Notes under the pieces: generated by a model
Databases searched by the model: none
The model's input: the letters and a program-made list of their open reading frames with translations, nothing else
Told to the model about the DNA's origin: nothing
Assembly (NCBI GenBank): GCA_013368325.1
Contig: JAACJK010000109.1
Span: 868,001 to 932,000, forward strand
From: Ephemerocybe angulata
Taxonomy: Eukaryota; Basidiomycota; Agaricomycetes; Agaricales; Psathyrellaceae
Direction: 5' to 3'
DNA: 64,000 nucleotides
Made by a program: the position numbers and the translations under genes
In this document: piece after piece, positions 48,234-59,796 of the stretch
Layout of the letters: every line of letters starts with the position of its first letter
Position numbering within the stretch: the first letter of the stretch is position 1

Positions 48234-50559
48234 ATGCGTCGTTTTCCCCCAAGTCTGCGCAACGCGACCTTCGCCAGGTTAGCTAGGGCCCCTGTCCAAC
48301 ACCGTCGCTACCATGCCTCCATCCTGCCCTCACTGGTACAGACGGGGACACCAGAGTTTGCTGCTAAGTCATCGGCAATGGATGAACTAGTGGCGGACCT
48401 GGATAGCAAACTGAAGGATGCTCGTATGGGAGGTGGAGTGAAGGCTCAGGAACGGATGCGGAGCAAGGGAAAGCTATTGCCTCGAGAACGGTACGCATCA
48501 CCTACAGTGCCACTGTAAACATCCCCCGTCGCTGACGCTGGACTACTTTCAGACTGGAAAAGCTGTTGGATCCGGGTTCTCCGTTCCTTGAACTCTCCCC
48601 TTTGGCTGCACATGAAGTATACCCTGGCCAGTCCGTTCCCGGAGCTGGGATCATCACTGGCATTGGTCGTATCTCGGGAAGAGAGTGCGTTATCGTCGTA
48701 AATGACGCGACAGTGAAGGGGGGCTCGTACTACCCGTTGACTGTGAAGAAGCACTTGAGGGCGCAGGAGATTGCGAGGGAGAATGGGTTGCCTTGCGTGT
48801 ATATTGGTGGGTGTGTCCTGGCCTCGGTATGCGTAAAACTTGCTCATGTCCCTTCAGTTGAGTCGGGAGGAGCGGCATTACCACACCAAGCCAATGTCTT
48901 CCCTGACAAGGAGCACTTTGGGCGAATCTTCTATAACATGGTTAGCCGCAGGCATCACTGCACTTCTTAACTTACTGACTGAACACGAATAAGGCCCAAA
49001 TGTCAGCAAAGAGAATACCTCAGATTGCCGTTGTCCATGGTATTTCAGTTGCAGGCAAGTTGTATTTAGCTTTCATACCTCCAGAAAGCTGATACCCTTG
49101 CGAAGGTGGAGCGTACGTGCCTGCAATGGCAGATGAGAATGTCATTGTTCAGAACCAAGGCCGAATCTTCCTGGCCGGCCCTCCGCTGGTGAAAGCTGCA
49201 ACAGGTGAAGTTGTCGACGAAGAGACCCTCGGAGGGGGTTTGATGCATTCCAGCGAGAGCGGGGTTACGGATCACCTCGCGAGAGACGACGAACATGCAA
49301 TTGCAATTGCCCGAGGTATCGTTGGTGATCTGGGGAAGGCGGGGAAGAGGATAGCTCCGGTGAGTACACGGGTTTCCGAGCATCGGCAATTGTTCATATG
49401 CTGCATTAGCCCGCGGCTAAGGCTGAAGAGCCCCTATACCCCGCATCTGAGCTTCATGGAATCGTTGGAACCGATGTTCGGCAATCCTTGGACATGCGCG
49501 ACGTCATTGCCCGTGTTGTGGACGGAAGTCGCTTCAGAGAGTTCAAGAAAGAATATGGTCCCACTATGGTCACAGTCAGTCACAATGTCCTATTCGCGTC
49601 CGCTTAATCTAACGAAAGGGTAGGGATTTGCCCACGTCCACGGACACCAAGTTGGTATCGTCGCGAACAATGGGATTCTCTTCTCACCCTCTGCCCTGAA
49701 AGCTACCCATTTCATCGAGCTCTGCTCTCAGAGGCAGATTCCCCTCCTCTTTCTGGTGAACGTCACCGGTAGGCATTTTGTTTGCCCTCTGCCGCAGTCA
49801 CTGTGCTCAATATCTTTACAGGATACATGGTGGGCTCAAAGGCAGAGAAGGGTGGTATTGCCAAAGATGGTCAGTTGCGCGGAATGCTGTGATACGAACA
49901 TGGCTGAATGTCTCTCAGGAGCCAAAATGGTTCGCGCTGTGGCATGCGCCGATGTTCCCAAATTGACAGTTATCGTCGGAGGAAGCTTTGGCGCCGGGAA
50001 CTACGGTGAGATCTATGCACGCTCGTTACTACTTATAGATGACTGACCATCGGTTCAGGCATGGCTGGACGAGCGGTACGTTTAAATACGAGATATAATA
50101 TTGAACATCGTTGCTCACCTTCCTTCAGTATTCCCCAAGATTCTTATGGATGTGGCCAGTAAGTACCAGTTCTCACCCTAGTACTGATTGCGATACTGAC
50201 TTTCTCACCCTAGAATGCAAAGGTCTCCGTTATGGGCTCGGGCCAATTGTCGGACGTCATGAAAACAGTTTCCAAGTAAGTGTTCATTACAATGCACCAC
50301 CATCAAGAAACTCTAATGCTTATCGACTTATAGGGATCCTTCCCAACATGACTCTTTGAAGAAAGAGATTGAGGACCAATCTACGGCATTGTACTCGACT
50401 GCTCGGCTTTGGGATGACGGGATTATCAAGCCTACAGAGACCCGAGACGTGATTGGGCTGGCCCTGGGCTTGGTTTCGAAGGAATCGCCATCTCATCAGG
50501 AGTCAGCGTCCTCGACATGGGACGGTAGCAACTCAGGCTTTGGGGTCTTCAGGATGTAA
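48234..50559 (+). CDS. MCCC2: methylcrotonoyl-CoA carboxylase beta chain, mitochondrial
   Basis: The carboxyltransferase subunit of MCC in leucine breakdown, turning 3-methylcrotonyl-CoA into 3-methylglutaconyl-CoA with the biotin-bearing alpha chain (not in this window). The presequence [20 protein letters not shown] is followed by conserved blocks: [80 protein letters not shown] and [13 protein letters not shown]. Further on are [40 protein letters not shown] and [20 protein letters not shown]. The last two are the typical MCC carboxyltransferase loops. At least nine introns are seen; splices join [13 protein letters not shown] to GYMVGS near 49820 and [14 protein letters not shown] near 50220. 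Confidence 0.95.
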
Positions 50560-50793
50560 GCTAGATTGCGTATCCCTTCGATCACGTAGAGCTTTGTATA
50601 ATTAGACCCAAGTTGGAGAGCGTACAATCTGATTTTCAGTGGGCGCCTATGCAGCGATCTCCTGATTTCAAACTAACGTGGGAAAGACTCGGACTTCGCC
50701 AGCCGCACTGAGCGCCACGGCGCGCTCTCTTCATAACTTGTTCCTCTACACCCTTCTCAATGTCGCCCAGTTGAACCACACTAATTCTTACCG

Positions 50794-53700
50794 ATGAGTG
50801 CTGAGATTGAAAGGATAGATTTGCCGACGCAAAGTCGGTTAAGATCTACCCAAATTCTCACTTCAATGCCTCAAATAGTCTCCGAGCTCCTACAGAATGC
50901 CCTTGACGCTGATGCCTCCGTGATTGAGATAGGCTTGGATGCACAGGAGTGGACGTGCTGGGTCAAAGACAATGGACATGGCCTGTCGAAGAATGCCCTT
51001 GAAATCATCGGACAAGAGAGCGACTCCGGGCGATACTCAACTTCGAAAGTATATGCACAGAACCTGATGAATGCGGAATCAACTTTCGGATTTCGAGGAG
51101 AAGGTGCGTCAACCTTTAACTGGCCTTCCTTCCTCTATACTTACAGTCCTGTTCCAAGCGCTGGCATCGGCAGCTGAGTTGTCGTGCCTCGAGATATCTT
51201 CTCGCACAGCCCAGTCAAAAGAGAGTTGGTCTGTCATTGTCAAGGTCGGCCCGCCTTTACGGAACATGGAAATTTGGCAGACATATGTTCTTCTAGGGAG
51301 GCAAACGTCTCTACCTTGGTCCCTCCATCCGATGGAGACGAGAGACCCCTGGGACAGTAGTTTGCGTCCGCGATGCGTTCTATAATGTCTGAGTACCCAC
51401 GTCTTGGTTGACTTGCCCTTCTGACCGGGTACTTGCTCATTTGTAGCTCCCTGTGCGTCGACTTTCGCATTCAAGTCCGACAAAGACCTGGGAGCTTGTC
51501 CGACAAGAGTTGGAGCGATATGCCATTATATTTCACGAAGTGGCGTTCACGATGGAGGGCCTGAATTCTTCGAAGGAAGGTGCTTCGAACGAAGACCGGA
51601 TTATCCGAATACTCAAGGTTGAACGCATCTAGCCCTCATGTGCCTGTAGCCTGCTGACATTACTGTGAAGACTCCTTCGACAGTCGTAGCCTTTCAACGA
51701 TTATACGGTCGCTCCTTAACTGAAGTAGGTTCATATTCTTGTTGATGGCTGGCTTCCTTACATCTAAAACCCTCGCAGAACGTCGAGATGATTGATACCA
51801 CGAATGGTGAAACCAAGATCCAAGGTTTCATTAGCTTGGTCGCTTCCTACTCGAAGGTGAATAGCCCGCCATTCGCCCCTGCTCGTATACTTAAATTTAA
51901 GCATAGAACTATCAACACATATGCAAGTCACTCTGTCAGTCTGAAGGAAGTTGCGAAAACTCAAAAGTCCTTCAGACGTCAATCGACATCCTTTGGAATC
52001 CAGTGATCTCCACAGAATGGTGAATTCGTGCTTCTCTCGCAGCTCTTTCGGAAGAACAGTGCGTCCCAACATTATCCCGGTCCCATGATGGCGAATGCAC
52101 CAGTTTCAGGCTTTGAACGAAGACGGCGAGGCGGACTTCCCGACTGCAGGTAGTCTGAATACCGTATATCAAGCGCCCTGGCTGACTGAATACCAAGGAA
52201 CCCGACGATCTCCTCGGAAGGCGGAGAAACGACCTATCTTTGTTCTCAACATAAATGTTCCTCCCAGCCGTGTCGACAATTGTCTAGAGCCGGGCAAGAG
52301 CTCCGTTGTAATCAAGGTTAGGTCATATGTTTGGTACACGACTAGCTCTTAATGTGCTCAAATTTCTGGGAATAGGACCAGGACTCCATTGAGCGCCTTC
52401 TATTTTCGATAGTCGACGACTTTCTACAAAAGCATGGGTTCTCACCCAGCTCAAGGCCACCTTTCGAATCCGGGTCTCCCCTTCCCGAGACATCCGGTAG
52501 CCCTAGGAAGAGAAGACGAACAGAACCCGCTGACGATTCTGGCTTCATAGAAGCAGACATTTTCAACCAGGCTTCTTCGAATCACAGAAGGGTTAGACCC
52601 TTAGAACAGAGCACATCCTCCGAGCCTTTCTTTTCCGTGGTGAGCTGCTAGTTTATTCAATGGCGATCGTATTTCTCATGCCACCCCGGCAGGTTGGCGA
52701 GAGTGACCGCATCTCATGGACCGATCCAAGCACAGGCGACACTTTCGTCATTGATTCTAGAACCGGAAACTCCTTGGGCCAAATGAGCAGACTCCGTACG
52801 AACGGCATGGAAGACACGGCCCCAGGTGGCGGGTTTGAAGATAGGAGGACACTTAAACTGAGAGGAAGCGCCTCACCCGCGGAGCCATCTGATGTTCCTA
52901 CTTGGCTATCTCGGGCACTGGATGTACGTAGCTCTACGTGGCGTTCCATGGACTGAATGGTGAGCTGAAACTCCTTACCTTAGGAAAATACTGCGTACGC
53001 CGTGGTTGAGCAACGATTGCCATCCCTCACCAGTGCCACACCCGATCAGAGAATGTGCAGCCAAAAGGGCGCTGGCAATACTCCTTTTTCTGTTGGAAAT
53101 GAATCGATCCAGTCCGCCCGACATATACCTCGTCAGCAGTTGCGCCATGCTCGGGTCATTGCTCAGGTCGATAGGAAATTTGTTGCCTGTCTTCTGACCT
53201 CGGAACGCAGCAGTCGGTCCGCTCATTCCAAAAGCGTTTCTAGCTGTCAGGATACTGGCACTACGCTCGTATTGGTAGACCAGCATGCTGCCGATGAGAG
53301 AATCCGTGTGGAGAGTTTCCTTAAGCCATTGTGCCTCGGCTTCCTCTACTCTCGATCCGGGGGTATGAATCCGGAGGAAGCAACACCTATCACTCGGTTG
53401 ATACCTCCTCGTCGAGCTCTTTTGACGAGGCACGAAGCATCCCTTCTAAAACGGAATGCTGGCATTCGAGAGCTATTTCGATGCTGGGGCATATCCTTTA
53501 TGGAAATGCCTGAGAACGACATTGGAAGCTCTGTAGACGTCGGGAGTAGTGACGATTATGTGCAGGTTCTCGTAACCTCTTTGCCTGAAGTGCTCGCCGA
53601 TAAGGTCAGCAGTCGCTTCTTCTTACAGCACTCCGTCCGTACCAAACAACCAGATCTCAGCTTCGCAGGGACAATGAGTTGCAAGCCGTGCTGAAAAGTA

Positions 53701-54152
53701 CTCTCGGTGAAATCGAGTTTGGAACACTCTCCGCCGACATACCCTCTAGTCAGCTGGGAGACACCCTCCATGATTGGCTCCCAGCACTCCGGTGTTGTCC
53801 TCGAAGCCTGGTCGAGCTGATCAACTCAAAGGCTTGCCGGGGTAGTTATACTCAGTTTCCCAGTTCTTCTCCTGAAGCTAATCAAGTTCGGTAATAAAGG
53901 TGCCATTATGTTTAACGACGAATTGACAAAAGAACAATGCGAGCGGCTAGTTTCTCAATTGGCACAAACAACTTTCCCATTCCAATGTGCCCACGGACGG
54001 TTTGTGTCAAGATGTCCTTTTTAGTAAACCTGCGCCACAGTTACTAATGGCTTCTCCATAGACCTTCCCTCGTCCCTCTGACCGATGTCAATACACTGCC
54101 ATGGGCTTCTCAACCCCGTCGCTTATGTGACTGGCAGAAGCTCGAACAATGA
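50794..54152 (+). CDS. MLH3: MutL homologue MLH3
   Basis: A subunit of the MutL-gamma endonuclease with MLH1, acting in mismatch repair and meiotic crossover formation. The N-terminal GHKL ATPase shows LRSTQILTSMPQIVSELLQN (motif I, with catalytic Glu and metal Asn), DNGHGLSKNAL (II) and STFGFRGEAL (III, across a splice). The endonuclease motif DQHAADERIRVE fits DQHA-X2-E-X4-E near 53280. The C-terminus ACRGAIMFNDELTKEQCERL, then FPFQCAHGRPSLVPL, carries the metal-binding Cys and His residues and ends CDWQKLEQ at the stop 54150-54152. Many introns of about 50 bases occur, and the frame stays open through all I could follow. The absence of an FERC end separates it from MLH1. Confidence 0.93.
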
Positions 54153-54653
54153 AAATCGGCGTATCGTATTATATGTTTCCCACAGGCGCTCTCGGCGTTA
54201 AAGGGCAACAAGACTGACTAGTATACCTCTGCTCGGGTGCTATGTCAACGCGTACCTGTTAATAACGATTTTCATACACTGTCCACACCCGAGTCAGGGC
54301 TTGAAAAGCTGTTGTTTTGCGCAGTCTTGAAGAATACCTTCTTCGTCACCGTTTCGGATACGGGAAGCCCTTGAGACAAACATGCCAAAAACGGTTCCAT
54401 AAATTGTGGGTATGGAAGTCTTGAAACGTTACCAGAAACTGTGAATAAATAGGGTAATAAATTAGGGATTATGGTTTGTGCAGAATCCGGGAGGAAAAGG
54501 AAGGAAAGGCACTAGAAGCCCAGCGAAGTGCTTTTCAAAGCCAGATCATGCCTAGAAAGGAGAACTCGATGGCTTGCAAGAGGGAGACGTGGAAGCGGCA
54601 ATCATCGCCCATCCCATGGGACTATCCCGCCTTGGGTCCCACCATCCACGAGG
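54153..54653. other. convergent 3' region of MLH3 and FAN1
   Basis: About 500 bases between the two stop codons with no supported gene. Confidence 0.5.
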
Positions 54654-57600
54654 CTATGAACTCGCGCTTTTGGATGGTGTGGGTCCAGGGCTGGCATAGT
54701 TGACCAGCGGACCAGGGTCGGTGGTCCGCCGGCGTTTCGCGCTACGCTGACGCGCAGCCTGAGGAAGTTCGTCGTCCGAGCCCCAGTCCATCTTGTCATA
54801 GTCCATTTCACCGTCATCGTCCGATGAAGGGACCTTGCCTCTCCCGGCGCTCTGCTTCCTCTTTTTCGAGCGGGGTAATGCGCTTGTTTTGCCGCCCCTG
54901 CCTTTCCGAGTTGACGCCTCGGTCTTGACGTCATTTATGTCTTCAACTTTGCACACTTCGACTTGTACGCCTGCCCCAAGTAGAGAGTCGAACCAAAGCT
55001 AGCAAGGAAGTTTCGTCCGGTTAGCCCTTGGGGAATGGATAAACAAGTTTGACAAGGAAGAGCACACTTTTTGGTTTTCCTGAGGAGTGTCACCGGGGCC
55101 TTTCACTTCTACAAACTTGCAGATCCGTTTCTCGTTGTTCCACACGATGAGATCCGGAACACCACTACTGCGACCCACGTAGTCTTCGCAAAAAAGTCTA
55201 GAGATCGTCGCCAGCGATGCTCCACCCAAACACTGTGTTCGCATCGGGGTTGAGCTTTTGGTTGCAAAAGAAGACCACAGCAGAAGTAGGACACAAACAT
55301 ACCTCCACAATCTCAATGAGATCCGGTAATTTGAAATCCCAGTTTACACCAATAGCCCAGATGTTCCGTAGCCTATACCTAGAGTCGTGGCGCACAAGAA
55401 ATTCTGCCGCCTTGCCGTCTCGAATGTCGTCCAAACGCTGGTCGAACAGTTCCTTTCTAGACTGGTAGAAGGAATCGTCCACGATATCTAGAGGCGCAGA
55501 CTGATATGGTGTTTCAAAAGCCCCCCTAACATCGGCAAATATAATGTCCCAGTTGACTAGGACCCATATCGTGGTCAATATCGATGTTTCGGCATGGAAA
55601 CTACATTGACGGTCAGCTCCATTCACTATGTAGGTAAAGCCAAGCACTTGCCCTCTGAACCCATGGTCTTGGTAGTACTGAAGTGCCCGATCCTCGACGC
55701 TGAGCTCTTCTTTACTGCTGCGCCCCTCCCACACGGACTTGCCTTTCCGTCTTAGCGAAGGTTTCTTCTGTTCGGCCTGTCAGACATGACGTCAGCAACG
55801 TGAATTCCAAAGACAGGGGGAGCAATTCACCTCCGTTTGCTGAGGCTCTGGCACAGGCGTTTCTTGATTAGCCCCTGTGTTGAAGTACGTATCAACACTC
55901 GGTGTGTTCTCCTTATTCTTGATGACATTCCCAGCGGTGTCGACCTTCAAGCTTGACGCGCGGTGGTGAATTCTTTTGGCTTTGATAATGACTTCATCGG
56001 CTTTGCGAAGTTCTCCTTCGCAATGCGTGCGGTCCTCTGGCGGAATGTTCAATTGTTTCTCGAGTCGACGCACTCGTCTTAGGAGGCCAGGGCGAAGAAC
56101 TGCGTAAAGTAAGCGCGTTAGTATTGGACCTAAAACATTGAGTGAAAATATGTACTTGCCCAGGTGAGTGTCATCGTCTTGCAAGGCTTCTTTGACGCCT
56201 TTCAGCGCCCTCATCTGGGCCTCGGATTTTGACGGGCCGTCTGCAAACTTCCAAAGGTAACTACTCTGGATGATGGCTCGACGTTCATACAGTTTCCCCC
56301 TCTTTCCACGTAGCCAGACCCTTTGAGTCAACAAATCTTCAACGACCCCTAGTTCCGTGCTGAAATCCTTGATTGACGCCAAGGAATGCAAGGCTCTACG
56401 AAGAAGCCGCGTATAGATGTATCCTGTATTAGCTCGGTCAGTGAATGCCGGAATGTCATGGTGAATGGCGACGGGTACCTGACTCAAAGCGTTGCAGAGA
56501 AGGCGGTCGGTTCTTATCGTGCTTTAGCTCTAGGTGTATCTTCCAAGTTCGTAGAAGCCAAGCTTTCAAACATTCCACAACTTTTCTGGACTTCTGAACA
56601 GTCAAAGAATCCTTGGTTGGCTGAATGGCCGAAGGCGAATCGTCATCATCTTCCGGGATAAATTCCGCATCGTCGTCGGGGTCCCCCTTGGGAACGTCGT
56701 TGAACTTGGGCGGGTCTGGAACACCTAAGCGACTGCTACTTCTTGGAGTCTTAAGAGGAGTCTTCATTGGTGTCCTTGCCGACGCGGAGGTTCCCGCTGC
56801 TGGAGTCGCCAGCCTATCTTTAGGGTTCGCCTTGCCATAGGCGACGGCCTCGGCCTCGGCCATGTCGTCTACCGCAGATTCCAATGCTAAGGCCTTTTCG
56901 TACTCTAGGAGGTGGTTTCTCGTTGGCCAGATATCGCGGTCGCGCCCACATTTGTAGTCGGGATATGCCCTCTTTTTAAATCTTGTCAAGAGGGCTGGAA
57001 GCATAAGCTTCATGGGATGCTCTGTGCATCGGAACGCGATTAAGTGCACACGCCGAACGAGTTTGAAGAAATCGTAGTTAAGGCGGAAACATCGTCCTGG
57101 AACAAGGGTCAGATAGGGCGAGCGAGCCTCAGGCTGGATCACTTTACCTAAGATGTTGAGGACTTGCTTCCGGAGGCGAATTTCCTGGGAGGTTGGGTTG
57201 CCGACTTTCCCTATTACGGTGAACGGAAGAGTCTGTTGAACTGGTTTGTTGGGTTTTTTGGGTCCAAATGGTAACTGTGTTTGTCGGTAAGGGTCCGGAG
57301 CCTTTCCCTTCCCCTTTCCTTTGGTGTTTGGCTTCGGTGAGAATCCAAGCGTTCGTTGGGTGGTGCCGTTCTTTAGCAAACAGGCTATATAATCGCATTT
57401 CTAGAGACTCTGTGAGTACTTGCCGGTTGAACGAGTGGGTATTGTGAGATACCTTGGGTTTAAAACCAGGAGAGCATTTGTTCTGCTTCGCAAGTGTTTT
57501 AAGTTGGTCCACAGTTAGTCGGTTGAGCAGTTCTTCAAGCGTCATGACGCTGTCATCTTGGCAAAAATAGCCCAGGTTTAGATCGTCGGGGTTCGCGTTT

Positions 57601-58310
57601 AGGATGCGCTGGAAAGGATCTTCCTCCACTTTTTCATCTGGGAGTTTGGAGGGGCCTGCAACAAGGCCCGCTTCGAGGGATTTGATGTTCGGTTTCACGT
57701 CCTCGTCGTCCGAATCGCAGGTGAGGTCGATGATACCCGCATTATCGCCCTCTTCCTTCTTTAAGGTCACTGGGGTTGATTCTGGTGTCTCGAGGCTTTT
57801 TATAGGCTGGCAGAGTTCTTCCATCGCGGGTATTATGCCGCCCTCGCCCACTTCTTTCTTCCATTTCTCGAACGAGCTCAAGGAATACCAGTGGTTGGGC
57901 TTCAGGAGCAACAGTCGCGCCAGACAGTATCTGGCGTTATCTTTGAAGAGTATTCAGTTGATTCTACATGCATACAGAGGATGCGCGCTCACAAGAAAGC
58001 TTTGGAATCGCGCTAAAAGGTACCCATTCCTCATCGGTGAGCAGATGCTCTTCGCCATCGAAAACGGACTGGATCATATCTGTAATTGACGCGTCAATGG
58101 GGATTCGCAGAATACAGATCGGTTTTGCGCACCCTCAAAGACCTTGACATAAATCGAGACCCTTCTCTCGCCATCGTTACCTATGGGTCGGGACAGGTCG
58201 ACGTCTTCAACATGCTCCAAGTCATTTTCGATGGAGTTGGCATCGTGGGACCGTTTGTCGTCAAAGATCTTGAGTTGTATGAATCTCTTCAGTCTTGCGC
58301 TATCTGCCAT
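54654..58310 (-). CDS. FAN1: Fanconi-associated nuclease FAN1
   Basis: A structure-specific 5' flap nuclease and 5'-3' exonuclease of interstrand-crosslink repair. The start at 58310 (MADSARLKRFIQLKIFDDKR) is spliced to MIQSVFDGEEHLLTDEE. Then come the SAP-like N-terminal part (YDARYCLARLLLLKPNHWYS) and a helical TPR-like middle (KAWLLRTWKIHLELKHDKNR, LTQRVWLRGKRGKLYERRAI, RTHCEGELRKADEVIIKAKR). The VRR-NUC domain has FHAETSILTTIW (first catalytic Glu), GVPDLIVW (Asp) and FVEVKGPGDTPQENQKLW (E-x-K). A disordered Lys/Arg/Asp-rich tail (KRKQSAGRGKV, KRRRTTDPGPL) follows the nuclease. All nuclease residues are present. I see no N-terminal UBZ zinc finger, as expected of fungal FAN1. It lies tail to tail with MLH3. 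Confidence 0.94.
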
Positions 58311-58416
58311 AATGAGGACGTTAGACTTTCATAGATAGTAGTATAGTACAGAGCACCAAAACTGGCCGATGTTGTCGAGTCCAAGATGAACGCAGCGGTA
58401 ATTGTCGCGTCACGTA

Positions 58417-58426
58417 ATCACGTGAT
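58417..58426. promoter_or_regulatory. palindromic E-box ATCACGTGAT
   Basis: A perfect 10-base palindrome with a CACGTG core, the site class of bHLH factors such as Cbf1-like proteins. It lies 107 bases upstream of the FAN1 start and about 400 upstream of the RTC3-like start. Confidence 0.6.
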
Positions 58427-58657
58427 GTGACGGTCTCGCGCCATTTCGTGGGAATGCCGGCGGGATCCAGGCGCCGCCGAGCCAGCTCCGGAGCTGGGCC
58501 GCGAAGGTCGCTCGAACCTGGACGACGGTGCCTTCCAAGCGCCCAAAGAACGAGGTGCGGGTCATAATGACCTAACCGAGGGCGAAGAACCATCTTCGTT
58601 CTCCAACGGCCTCCATAGTTCTCTCCAAGCCTGGCCTCAGCTTCTGCCAGAATCAGG

Positions 58658-58665
58658 TGACGTCA
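58658..58665. promoter_or_regulatory. CRE/ATF-type palindrome TGACGTCA
   Basis: A perfect 8-base bZIP (ATF/CREB) site 155 bases upstream of the RTC3-like start. In fungi this class is bound by stress-activated ATF factors. Confidence 0.6.
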
Positions 58666-58723
58666 GAGTCAGGCGATGCCAATGGCACGGGCCCGAGAAG
58701 ACGTCATCCCCCCAACGCGCTCG

Positions 58724-58730
58724 TATAAAG
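58724..58730 (+). promoter_or_regulatory. TATA box of the RTC3-like gene
   Basis: TATAAAG about 90 bases before the start codon at 58820, followed by GGG. This gives an AAGGGG motif resembling a stress response element core (AGGGG). Confidence 0.65.
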
Positions 58731-58819
58731 GGGCTTGTCTTCAAAGGTCTGAGCCCATCTCATCTCTCCCCATCGTCAGACCAACCAATCTTATACCAAC
58801 CTCAACTCATTTCAAAGTC

Positions 58820-59277
58820 ATGGCCCCCGCTGTCACCAAGGTTGTCTACAAGCCCGACTCTCAGTCCACTGACGAGTATACCGTCGTCATCAACCCGGAG
58901 GAGGTACGAGCTCCTTGCATGTGAGACGATCGAACGGAATCTAACATCCTCTGCAGTACCACAAGTGGAAAGGCGGAGACAAAACCATCCCCCTTGCATC
59001 TGTTGTCGATTGTGAGCATATATGCGCTCATCGTTGCGTCTCTCCCTGTCTGATCTTACCTACTACAGCGTTCAGCGTGTTCCACTCATCACAGGGAGCA
59101 CAGGGTCTCCTCGGGAAACCATCTAATCAACAGCTGGAAACAGTATTTGGAACGAGTAAAGACGTGGATGTTGTGACCAAGATCCTCGAAGGTGGCCGGG
59201 AACAGAAGGTCAACGGCCTCAACCAGCCACCCACCACCCTCAACCCTGCCAACAGCGGGGGCGAGATCAGGCGATAG
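58820..59277 (+). CDS. RTC3: SBDS-domain protein, RTC3 type
   Basis: A single SBDS N-terminal-type domain (FYSH fold), as in yeast Rtc3/Hgi1, a stress-induced protein of unclear role linked to RNA. It is unlike full-length SBDS, which has three domains. The sequence reads MAPAVTKVVYKPDSQSTDEY, YHKWKGGDKTIPLASVVDSF, SVFHSSQGAQGLLGKPSNQQ and LETVFGTSKDVDVVTKILEG. The pattern of basic strand, F-x-V-F, G-x-x-G-x-L-G-x-x-S, E-x-x-F-G-T and I-L-x-x-G matches the family. It ends with a short disordered tail. Two introns are placed at EE|YHKW and VVD|SFS. A TATA box is present. Confidence 0.88.
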
Positions 59278-59796
59278 ATGTATCCCCTTGCTTTCTTTCG
59301 TTGTACCATCGCTCTGTAACACCAATCGCTCTACTGTATCAGTAAACTGGAATATGTAAATCAAGTCAAATTCAATTCAAACCAAAGGACGTGATAGCTT
59401 TGAATCCCTGGCCAGGTGCTTCCAACCCGTTTGAATGAGAAGGTCCCCACAACGACCGGAGCCCGGAGCATTCGTCAAACCGATGACTTTTCTCCTCGCA
59501 GCCAAAGGTCATCGCATCATGTGCATGGACAGTCACAAGGGAAAAAGAGTGGCGAACGTCCGTTTCGCTGCAGGCCCAGATCATTAGCGAAGGACACAGA
59601 GGGAGGACGCAATGAATAACTTGATCATCAAGTCAAGCGACAGTCTTTGTTCCACAGTAGTAGTATACATATGCAGTTAGTTCTCCTTGTAGATTGAAGC
59701 AGTGTGTCACCACATTAAAAACGGTGGTTGAGCGTAAAGCGCTAAGCGCCAACCCCTAACTTCTAAGCAAAATATAATCTAATCTCCGCGAGGCGC
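59278..59796. other. convergent 3' region of RTC3-like and AFG1-type genes
   Basis: About 520 bases between two convergent genes with no recognised feature. Confidence 0.5.

Larger units (their letters stand above)
58311..58819. promoter_or_regulatory. divergent promoter, FAN1 / RTC3-like
   Basis: About 510 bases between divergent starts. It holds the palindrome ATCACGTGAT at 58417-58426 (E-box core CACGTG), the CRE-type palindrome TGACGTCA at 58658-58665, and a TATA box at 58724-58730. Confidence 0.75.
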
